Positions 1 to 6,905 of a stretch of 64,000 nt of DNA are shown one piece after another. This DNA comes from Novipirellula sp052161655 (GTDB taxonomy: Bacteria > Planctomycetota > Planctomycetia > Pirellulales > Pirellulaceae), in contig NZ_CP197418.1 in assembly GCF_052161655.1 (NCBI RefSeq), forward strand, positions 3,224,001 through 3,288,000, in the 5' to 3' direction. The notes beneath the pieces were generated by a model, which made no database searches, was not told where the DNA came from, and worked only from the letters and a program-made list of their open reading frames with translations. A program made the position numbers and the translations under genes. Every line of letters begins with the position of its first letter. Position 1 is the first letter of the stretch.

Positions 1-1
1 G

Positions 2-1240
2 GGAAAGGGGCACCGCACCGACCGAGCGGCAGTTCTCGGACTGTGCGGCGAACATCCCCGCAGCGTTGATCCCGAATCGATCGACACATGTTTTGCCAAA
101 ATCCAATCCGAACGCGTTCTGCTTTGGCTGGGGAAACACTCGATAGATTTTGATATCGAGCGAGACCTGCTGTTTCATGGCGATACCTTTCTTCCCGAGC
201 ATCCCAATGGGATTCGTTGCACAGCGATGACAGGATCGGGCGAGACGATATTGGAAAAAACGTACCTGTCGGTTGGCGGCGGATTTGTGGTCGGGGATGA
301 TGAAATCGCCGACGCGGCCAATCCGCTCAGCCGTGACCGCGATGCTCCTTTTTCGTTTTGCAGCGCCGCCGAGTTGCTCAGTCAATGCGCCGAACACAAG
401 CTGACGATCAGCGAATTGGTGCAACAGAACGAACTGACGTTCCGCAGTGCCGAGGAAATTGATCGCCAGCTGGATCAGATCTGGGACGCGATGAATCACA
501 GCATCGAGATGGGATGTCAACATGAGGGTATCTTGCCAGGCGGTTTGAACATTCGGCGTCGGGCTCCGGGGATCTTCAAAAAATTGTCGGGAATTTCGCC
601 GGTCGAGGGACAGCTCGAGTTGCCAAAGGGCGGCATCGACCCTCTCGTCCACATCGACTGGGTGACTCTGTTTGCTCTCGCGGTGAACGAGGAAAACGCC
701 GCCGGAGGACGTGTCGTGACGGCCCCGACCAACGGAGCGGCCGGTGTGATTCCGGCCGTATTGGCCTTTTTCGCTCGCTTCGATCCCAGCGTTGATCGAC
801 AGGCGATTTACACATTTTTGAGAACGGCGTCGGCGATCGGCATGCTCTATAAACGCAATGCTTCACTGTCGGCTGCGGAAATGGGATGCCAGGGCGAAGT
901 AGGCGTTGCTTGTTCGATGGCCGCTGCGGGATTGGCTGCCGTGATGGGGGGGACCCCGGCTCAAATCGAAAACGCTGCGGAAATCGGCATGGAACACAAT
1001 CTTGGTCTGACCTGCGACCCTGTCGCGGGGTTGGTCCAGGTCCCCTGCATTGAACGGAATGCGATGGGCGCCGTCAAAGCGATCAACGCTGCCCGGCTCG
1101 CGGTGCTGTACGGGAACGGTGAACACTGTGTTTCGCTGGACAAAGTGATCGAGACGATGCGGCAAACCGGAGTGGACATGCAATCGAAATACAAAGAGAC
1201 GAGCCTTGGTGGTTTAGCGGTCAACGTCATCAATTGTTAA
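2..1240 (+). CDS. sdaA: L-serine dehydratase (iron-sulfur type), 5' partial
   Basis: Deaminates L-serine to pyruvate and ammonia in the cytoplasm using an oxygen-labile [4Fe-4S] cluster. The frame is open to the left edge, reading GKGHRTDRAAVLGLCGEHP, which is typical of the beta domain, so the gene begins outside the window and the ATG at 227 is internal. The alpha domain follows, with the conserved cysteines in GCQGEVGVACS, LGLTCDPVAG and VQVPCIERNAMG. Beta and alpha domains lie on one chain, as in the E. coli SdaA type. It stops at TAA 1238-1240. A gap of about 215 bases separates it from the next gene, so no operon link is evident. Confidence 0.93.
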   Translation, partial: GKGHRTDRAAVLGLCGEHPRSVDPESIDTCFAKIQSERVLLWLGKHSIDFDIERDLLFHGDTFLPEHPNGIRCTAMTGSGETILEKTYLSVGGGFVVGDDEIADAANPLSRDRDAPFSFCSAAELLSQCAEHKLTISELVQQNELTFRSAEEIDRQLDQIWDAMNHSIEMGCQHEGILPGGLNIRRRAPGIFKKLSGISPVEGQLELPKGGIDPLVHIDWVTLFALAVNEENAAGGRVVTAPTNGAAGVIPAVLAFFARFDPSVDRQAIYTFLRTASAIGMLYKRNASLSAAEMGCQGEVGVACSMAAAGLAAVMGGTPAQIENAAEIGMEHNLGLTCDPVAGLVQVPCIERNAMGAVKAINAARLAVLYGNGEHCVSLDKVIETMRQTGVDMQSKYKETSLGGLAVNVINC

Positions 1241-1455
1241 GTCAGGTCGGCATGGGAATGTTTTGGCTGCGACAATTGCGACATTCTTGGATTGAGGCGG
1301 TAGAAGTCGTTTGAGTCGTGTTCGGTTCGCTACCCTTGGGTTGGGGACTGGGGCGACTAGCCTTCCGACGATGTTCTTGGCGTCGCAAAAAAACGATCAA
1401 TCAGTTAGAAACAGCCGCTGATTTGTATTTTGTTTTCGGCTAGGAAGGCACCCAA

Positions 1456-3045
1456 ATGTCCCCGCTTGTTATTCTGCTTTGTCTTATTGCGGCCGGTCTG
1501 TTTATTGGCCGTTTGTCAATTCTAGGGATCTCGTTTGGAACCTCGGCAATTCTGTTTGTCGCTTTGCTCGCTGGCCACTTTGGCTGGACAATCCCCGATG
1601 GTTTCGGGACGCTGGGTTTAGCCCTTTTCGTCTACTGTGTCGGCATCTCTGCCGGGCCAACCTTTTTTCGTGGATTGGCATCGCGAGGCAAGGTGATGGC
1701 GAGTCTCGGCGCGACGATTGTCGCCACCGGCGTGACGGTAACATGGTGCTGTGCCAAGCTTTTGGGCCTGCCCGCGGAATTGGCAGGCGGGTTGATGGCC
1801 GGGGCGATGACCAGCACTCCGGCGCTCGGAGCGATCAGTGAATCGGTCGAGGATCCCTCAGCCGTCGCGGTCGGATTCGGGGTCGCTTACCCGATCGGAA
1901 TCATTTCTGTCGTCTTATTTGTGCAGCTCGCATTCAAATGGGCCTCGCCTGAGTCCATTGCTCCCTCGCCCTCGAGCAGTGATCCCAATGAGACGCAAGA
2001 TTCATCGATCCAGCGTCGATTGGTTGAAATCGTGAACCCCGGAATCGTGGGGAAGCGGCCCAGTCAAATCGAAGTGCTCTCGGATTCCCGTTGCCAAATT
2101 TCGCGGGTCTTGGTCGAGTCGAGATGGACACCGACGCCACCCGGTTATGAATTCGCCATCGGTGATCGAGTCATGCTGCTTGGCGAGTACTCCGAGATTG
2201 CTCGCGTCGCCGAAACGCTCGGGGTGTTGCATGAAGGGGAAAATGCCGTGCTCGATGCAGACCACGAACGCAAAACCGTCGTGGTCACCTCGCCGGAGAT
2301 CTACGGGCATACGCTTAAGTCATTGAAGCTCCGCTCACGCTACGGCGTCACGGTCGCGAGAATTCGCCGTTATGAAATCGAATTTGTCCCTTCCTCACAA
2401 ACCCAAATTTTATTCGGCGATCGTTTAACGTTGGTCGGTGAGCCTGCAAACCTTGCCAAAATCGAGCCGATCGTTGGGCATCGACCTCGTACGCTAAACG
2501 AGACCGACTTGCTTTCGGTCGTGATTGGAATCGCCATCGGAATTTTCGTGGGGCATGCCGAATTGGATTTAGAGGGACTCACGATTTCACTTGGGATCGC
2601 CGGAGGTCCACTGATGGTCGGATTGTTGCTAGGCCATTTTCGCAGGATCGGGCCGATTCGCGGCAACTTTCCTCCTGCGGCAATGTTGTTGATGACCGAA
2701 ACCGGGTTGGCACTGTTTTTAGCGGATGCCGGAATCAAAGCGGGCAAAAACGTGGGCCCCGTCCTAGCGGAACATGGATTGGTGCTCTGTTTCGCGGCAC
2801 TCGCGATCGTTTGCTTTCCGTTGCTTGTCGGCTATTGCATGGCGAGATTCGTTTTTGGTTTGTCGCTGCTGCAGAATCTCGGAGCCACATGCGGCGGGAT
2901 GACCTCGACACCTGGGCTGGCGGTTTTGACAGGTGCGACCGAATCAAGCCAGCCGGTGACCAGTTACGTCGCGGCGTATCCGGTTGCCTTGGTATTGATC
3001 ACGATTCTTGCCCCGATGTTGGTCGAGATTTTGAGCTGGATGTAG
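1456..3045 (+). CDS. YidE/AspT-type putative transporter with RCK_C domains
   Basis: A 529-aa inner-membrane protein of the aspartate:alanine exchanger-like (AspT/YidE/YbjL) family. The N-terminal third (about 1-165) and C-terminal third (about 350-529) are hydrophobic, multi-pass and share the duplicated AMTSTPALGAI / GMTSTPGLAVL motif typical of this family's internal repeat. The soluble middle (about 185-345) looks like two TrkA-C (RCK_C) regulatory domains, seen in DRVMLLGEYSEI and DRLTLVGEPANL. The start is ATG 1456 with AGGAAGG a few bases upstream. The substrate cannot be inferred from sequence; export or exchange of a carboxylate is only a family-level guess. Confidence 0.85.
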   Translation: MSPLVILLCLIAAGLFIGRLSILGISFGTSAILFVALLAGHFGWTIPDGFGTLGLALFVYCVGISAGPTFFRGLASRGKVMASLGATIVATGVTVTWCCAKLLGLPAELAGGLMAGAMTSTPALGAISESVEDPSAVAVGFGVAYPIGIISVVLFVQLAFKWASPESIAPSPSSSDPNETQDSSIQRRLVEIVNPGIVGKRPSQIEVLSDSRCQISRVLVESRWTPTPPGYEFAIGDRVMLLGEYSEIARVAETLGVLHEGENAVLDADHERKTVVVTSPEIYGHTLKSLKLRSRYGVTVARIRRYEIEFVPSSQTQILFGDRLTLVGEPANLAKIEPIVGHRPRTLNETDLLSVVIGIAIGIFVGHAELDLEGLTISLGIAGGPLMVGLLLGHFRRIGPIRGNFPPAAMLLMTETGLALFLADAGIKAGKNVGPVLAEHGLVLCFAALAIVCFPLLVGYCMARFVFGLSLLQNLGATCGGMTSTPGLAVLTGATESSQPVTSYVAAYPVALVLITILAPMLVEILSWM

Positions 3046-3167
3046 CGAAAGTCGCTCAAGGCTTTCGCGTCCCAATCATGTGTGACCCAATCATGCGTGA
3101 GCAATGATGTGGGAGAAACGCTTGCCGTTTTTCCCCGACGACAGCACTGATAAAAACATCAGCGCAT

Positions 3168-3199
3168 AAAAAACACCGAGAGTTTTAAGGCTCTCAGTG
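3168..3199 (-). terminator. Rho-independent terminator of the cold-shock gene
   Basis: Read on the - strand, CACTGAGAG and CTCTCGGTG pair (one G-U) around an 8-nt loop and are followed by a run of six T. It lies about 30 nt downstream of the cold-shock stop codon, in the right orientation to end that transcript. Confidence 0.85.
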
Positions 3200-3229
3200 C
3201 TTATGTTAGAAATCGATTAGATCGATTAA

Positions 3230-3433
3230 TTAGTCTTCAAGTAGTTGTACGTTTTCAGCACGAGGGCCTTTCGGTCCGCTGCCCACGTTGTACGAAACGA
3301 GTTGACCTTCTCGTAGGTCGTCATAGTTGATTCCTTCCAGTGCCGAACTGTGAAAGAACATGTCGCTACCCGAGTCAGTTTCAATGAAACCAAATCCCTT
3401 GTCGGTAACTCGCTTGATTTTGCCTTCAGCCAT
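3230..3433 (-). CDS. csp: Cold-shock protein, CspA family
   Basis: A 67-aa single cold-shock domain, the usual length. It binds single-stranded RNA/DNA and melts mRNA structure in the cytoplasm. RNP1 is visible as KGFGFIE (about residues 12-18) and RNP2 as DMFFH. The ATG is preceded by GGAAGAGAAG. The - strand leader is long (over 100 nt) and contains two short hairpins and a TATAAT box, which fits post-transcriptional control as in other csp mRNAs. A terminator follows the gene, so the unit is probably monocistronic. Confidence 0.95.
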   Translation of the reverse strand: MAEGKIKRVTDKGFGFIETDSGSDMFFHSSALEGINYDDLREGQLVSYNVGSGPKGPRAENVQLLED

Positions 3434-3479
3434 CTCTTCTCTTCCAATACTCTCAAAACAATTGTGCCGTTTTCAGTCA

Positions 3480-3574
3480 CGAGAAACGTTCTCGCGAATC
3501 GAACTGCACCGAGGTCTACGATAACGACTCCGTCCTCGTAGGTAATAAACCATCCTTAGGCGGGGTCGATTATA
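3480..3574 (-). promoter_or_regulatory. Structured 5' leader and -10 box of the cold-shock gene
   Basis: On the - strand a TATAAT lies at 3569-3574, about 135 nt before the csp ATG; no convincing -35 was found. The leader then has a CTACGA...TCGTAG stem (3516-3541) and a CGAGAA-ACG-TTCTCG hairpin (3480-3494). Long structured leaders are known for csp mRNAs; a thermosensor role here is inference. Confidence 0.5.
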
Positions 3575-3601
3575 TCAAAACAATTCGTGTGTTGTTGAAC
3601 T

Positions 3602-3775
3602 TTAAACGTCGTTATCCAAATCTTCTTCGGATTCTTCGTCAATTGCAACGACGGGAACAACGCCGTTTTCCTGATCTAGCTTGCGCTGTGCACGTCGGTT
3701 CAGCTTTTCCTGAGCCTTGTACTTCTTTTCCATCTCGCGTTGTCGCTTAGCGAAGGTATTTTGGTTCTTTGCGAT
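3602..3775 (-). CDS. Small charged protein with apparent AUC start
   Basis: A 57-aa frame beginning (I/M)AKNQNTFAKRQREMEKKYK and ending in an acidic tail DEESEEDLDNDV. It is Lys/Arg/Gln-rich in the first half and probably helical. The only in-frame ATG is at codon 15, but a strong GGAGAG Shine-Dalgarno sits directly before an ATC (3773-3775), and the reading frame is protein-like from there. An in-frame stop about 17 codons upstream excludes a longer ATG or GTG start. I recall similar short proteins starting MAKNQNTF- or MPKNQNTF-like in planctomycetes, but this needs a search. It is too short and oddly started for standard gene callers. Function unknown. Confidence 0.6.
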   Translation of the reverse strand: MAKNQNTFAKRQREMEKKYKAQEKLNRRAQRKLDQENGVVPVVAIDEESEEDLDNDV

Positions 3776-3890
3776 AGTCTCTCTCCAAAAAGGGATCGTT
3801 CTGTCGTAGTGCCTTAACCACGCGAGTTAAAGGCGAATCGCTTCGTTTTTTCTAGTTTGTGCCGCCGTTAGACGGACTTTTGTGCAAAAC

Positions 3891-5189
3891 CTAGTTAATT
3901 TGTTTTGCGCGTTGTTTACGTCTTGGGCGGCGACTTCCATCATTGCCGGCCGCAGCACCGTAGGTACTGCCGCGGTTGGTTCGGCCGCCACCGCGATAGG
4001 GTGCTCGGCGTGCACCGCCGCCCTGTTTTGGCTTGGCCGCATTCGGATCGCGGGGTTGCTGTGGCGGTTGGTTAGGTGCCAGCGGCAATTTTATACCGAC
4101 AAATTTCTCGATTTCCCGCAGTTCGCCTCGTTCGGCATCACTGCAGAATGAAATCGCGATCCCTTCAGCACCTGCTCGCCCGGTTCGCCCAATGCGGTGA
4201 ACATAGCTTTCAGGTTCGTTGGGAATGTCGTAATTGAACACGTGCGATACGCCATCAATGTCGATTCCGCGAGCCGCGACGTCGGTCGCAACAAGGACTT
4301 GAACCTTATTGCGTCGGAACGCTTCGAGTGCACGTTGCCGAGCACTCTGTGATTTGTTGCCGTGAATAGCGACCGCTTTGAATCCGTTGCGATCCAATTT
4401 TTCCGCCAATACGTTTGCGCCACGCTTCGTGCGAGTAAAGACAATTGCACGATCCGCTTTCTCGTCGACCAAAATCTTTTCCAACAAGTTCAGCTTTCCG
4501 CCCTTTTCGACGAAGTACAGTTGTTGGGCAATGCGTTCGACGCTGGTGACCTTGGGCGTCACATTCACGGTGACCGGGTCACGCAACAAACTTCGAGATA
4601 GATCGGTGATCTTCGGTGGCATTGTAGCGGAGAAAAACAGCGATTGGCGACGCTGCGGCAGCTCGCTGATGATGCGGCGAAGTGCGGGCAAAAAGCCCAT
4701 GTCGAGCATCCGGTCGGCTTCGTCGAGTACGAACATTTCGAGCCGGCCAAGATCAATGTGGCCTTGGTCCATCAAATCAATCAAACGACCCGGAGTAGCA
4801 ACCAAGATATGGGCACCCCGGTTCAGAGCGCGGACTTGGTTGCCTTGGCTAACGCCACCGTAAACCAACACTTGGCGTAAACGGAGATGTTTGCCGTAGG
4901 TGGCAAAGCTTTCCCCGATTTGGATCGCAAGCTCACGCGTCGGAGCGAGCACGAGGACCAAAGGTCGATTAGGAGTCGCTTTGCGATGCTCGCCACCGAT
5001 CTGGTTCAGAATCGGCAGAGCAAACGCAGCCGTTTTTCCAGTACCCGTTTGGGCACAGCCAAGGACGTCGCGTCCTTCGAGTGCTGCGGGAATGGTTTGA
5101 GCTTGAATGGGGGTTGGCGTGGTGTACTTCTCGTCGGAAATTGCGCGTTTCAGGGGAGCAATCAAATCGAGTTCGTCAAAAGTCTTCAA
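3891..5189 (-). CDS. DEAD-box ATP-dependent RNA helicase (RhlE-like)
   Basis: A cytoplasmic RNA helicase of about 432 aa. Visible motifs in order: Q motif (TPTPIQAQTIP), Walker A AQTGTGKT (about 46-53), PTRELA, TPGR, VLDEADRM (DEAD), SAT, and the C-terminal helicase motifs FTRTKRGA, ATDVAARGIDI and HRIGRTGRAG. The tail (about 370-432) is basic and rich in Gly, Arg and Pro, as in RhlE proteins. I prefer the TTG at 5189, which gives a LKTFDELDL start like RhlE N-termini and has AGGA 8 nt upstream; a GTG at 5237 would add 16 residues. Its proximity to the cold-shock gene is suggestive, since csd-type helicases act with Csp proteins in cold RNA metabolism. Confidence 0.93.
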   Translation of the reverse strand: MKTFDELDLIAPLKRAISDEKYTTPTPIQAQTIPAALEGRDVLGCAQTGTGKTAAFALPILNQIGGEHRKATPNRPLVLVLAPTRELAIQIGESFATYGKHLRLRQVLVYGGVSQGNQVRALNRGAHILVATPGRLIDLMDQGHIDLGRLEMFVLDEADRMLDMGFLPALRRIISELPQRRQSLFFSATMPPKITDLSRSLLRDPVTVNVTPKVTSVERIAQQLYFVEKGGKLNLLEKILVDEKADRAIVFTRTKRGANVLAEKLDRNGFKAVAIHGNKSQSARQRALEAFRRNKVQVLVATDVAARGIDIDGVSHVFNYDIPNEPESYVHRIGRTGRAGAEGIAISFCSDAERGELREIEKFVGIKLPLAPNQPPQQPRDPNAAKPKQGGGARRAPYRGGGRTNRGSTYGAAAGNDGSRRPRRKQRAKQIN

Positions 5190-5237
5190 AAAAGTTTTCC
5201 TAGGAAGATTGTTTTTGGGGATCCATCGACGCCTCAC

Positions 5238-5819
5238 TGCCTACCCACACGTCGCGGAACAGGCTCGACCCACACTCGGCATTTGATGCAACCGCGTCGG
5301 TCTAAAAGGGGGGGATGGAGTAATCGTTGTGTTAGAATCCGCGAGTCTTAACCCCACTTCCAAAACAGGAACGCGAAAGTACAGACAGTTGGAAACGTTT
5401 GACCGCCCGGGAGGGCGATAACTCTGGACAAACAAGAAAGTCACAGAATCCGGAGCGCCGAATCGTCGACGCCGGCAGCTTTCCAGAGCGGTTAACACAA
5501 CCGATAGTTGGCAGCAATATTGTGCGGCGAATGTGCCGGCACCCATTTTACGGGGTAGCAAGAGGGTCCAACTCTGCAATCAGAAATCCCGTTTGGCCGA
5601 AAAACGCTTCTGTTTCAAGAAAGACTCCCGGAATCATAAAACTCCGCTCTCACTCGAAAAATCAACGTTACTCGCTTATTTTCGACCATCATCCCCAGTA
5701 AATCTTTACGAAACACAGGGGTTTCAGTGCGAAGTGTACTCACCTATCACTGGTAAGCCAAGTGACAATCCAAAGATTCTCAGTGCATAATGGGTGCACG
5801 CGAAGGGATCCTAAGGCTT
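5238..5819. other. Intergenic region, no gene recognised
   Basis: About 580 bases between the divergent helicase and deacetylase genes. It contains a GC-rich CGCCC-GGGA-GGGCG hairpin near 5404-5417 and otherwise only short open frames without protein-like composition. It presumably carries both divergent promoters, but I could not place convincing -10/-35 pairs. Confidence 0.5.
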
Positions 5820-6755
5820 ATGACACTACTTTATTACGACTATCTGTTTCAGGAACACGAAACCGGCGAGCATCCCGAGAATCCAGGACGGCTCGCAGCG
5901 GTAATGCGGCAGTTGAGTTTTTTAGGGCTCGATGCCCATTGTACGCGGCCCGCGTGGGAGCCGGCGGCGATGGAACAGCTCAGGCTAGTGCACACCGCCA
6001 ACCATATTCAGGCGGTTCGGAGTTTAGCCGAAAGTGGGGGTGGGGCAATTGACGAAGACACCGTCGTCAGCCCGCGGTCCTACGATGTTGCGACGCTGGG
6101 CGCCGGTGCGGTCGCCGATGCCGTGCGGCGTGTGATTCTTGGCGAAGACAAAAACGCATTTTGTCTGATCCGACCTCCGGGCCATCATGCCACGTCCGAC
6201 CAAGCGATGGGATTCTGCTTGTTCAACAACATCGCCATCGGCGCCCGGGTGGCGACCCAAACCATGGGGCTCGAGCGGGTCATGATCGTGGACTTTGACG
6301 TTCACCACGGTAATGGGACTCAAGATATCTTCTATGCGGATCCTCAAGTCGGTTTTCTGTCGATGCACCGATCCCCGCTTTATCCCTACAGCGGAACGGA
6401 GGACGAAACCGGCTTGGGCGAAGCGATTGGCATGAACGTCAACTTGCCGATCGAATTTGGAACCTCGCCCGAAATCCAGCGTCAGAAGTTCCGCGATGCA
6501 ATGTTTAGTCTTGCGGAAAAAATTTCGCCACAATTGCTATTGGTCAGTGCCGGGTTCGACAGCCATCGACTCGACCCCGTTGGTTCGCTCGGCCTGTCAA
6601 GCGAAGACTTTACCTTGATCACCGAAGACATCATGGCGGTTGCCAAACAATACACTGGCGAACGCATCGTCAGCGTTCTGGAGGGAGGCTACAACCCACA
6701 CGCGTTAGCCGAAAGCGTCAGCAATCACTTAGAGACGTTAATGGAAGAAAACTAA
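5820..6755 (+). CDS. Histone-deacetylase-family amidohydrolase (AcuC-like)
   Basis: A 311-aa class II-type HDAC-family zinc hydrolase that removes acyl groups from acetyl-lysine or small acetylated amines. Motifs: RPPGHHA (catalytic His pair), DFDVHHGNGTQDIFY (zinc-binding Asp and His), SAGFDSHRLDP (second zinc Asp) and the C-terminal EGGYN. ATG 5820 starts at TLLYYDYLFQEHETG, the conserved N-terminus, with AAGG upstream; an earlier ATG at 5790 would add an unlikely leader. It is convergent with a Pat/Pka-type acetyltransferase gene, so an acetyl-lysine eraser role is plausible. Acetylpolyamine or acetoin-type substrates cannot be excluded. Confidence 0.9.
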   Translation: MTLLYYDYLFQEHETGEHPENPGRLAAVMRQLSFLGLDAHCTRPAWEPAAMEQLRLVHTANHIQAVRSLAESGGGAIDEDTVVSPRSYDVATLGAGAVADAVRRVILGEDKNAFCLIRPPGHHATSDQAMGFCLFNNIAIGARVATQTMGLERVMIVDFDVHHGNGTQDIFYADPQVGFLSMHRSPLYPYSGTEDETGLGEAIGMNVNLPIEFGTSPEIQRQKFRDAMFSLAEKISPQLLLVSAGFDSHRLDPVGSLGLSSEDFTLITEDIMAVAKQYTGERIVSVLEGGYNPHALAESVSNHLETLMEEN

Positions 6756-6805
6756 GTTCGTCTTTCGAAAATTTTGCAATGTACACATCGCTTGCGAGTC
6801 GCGAT

Positions 6806-6881
6806 GTAGAACAATTGTCTCAATTGTTTGTTCTTTTTTGAGGCAATTGCGTTGGCGGAACAATTGAGACAATGGTTCTAC
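6806..6881. terminator. Bidirectional hairpin between convergent genes
   Basis: Two 23-nt arms (6806-6828 and 6859-6881) are inverted copies with one mismatch and enclose a loop containing a run of T. It lies between the convergent stops at 6755 and 6906 and can form the same stem in either transcript. A smaller ACATCGC/GCGATGT hairpin precedes it. Confidence 0.75.
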
Positions 6882-6905
6882 AATAGGCGAAAGTACGCGA
6901 TACAA

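Noticed and set aside
3226..3480. 84-aa - strand frame overlapping the cold-shock gene
   Set aside because: Same region in another frame as csp, whose motifs are unmistakable.
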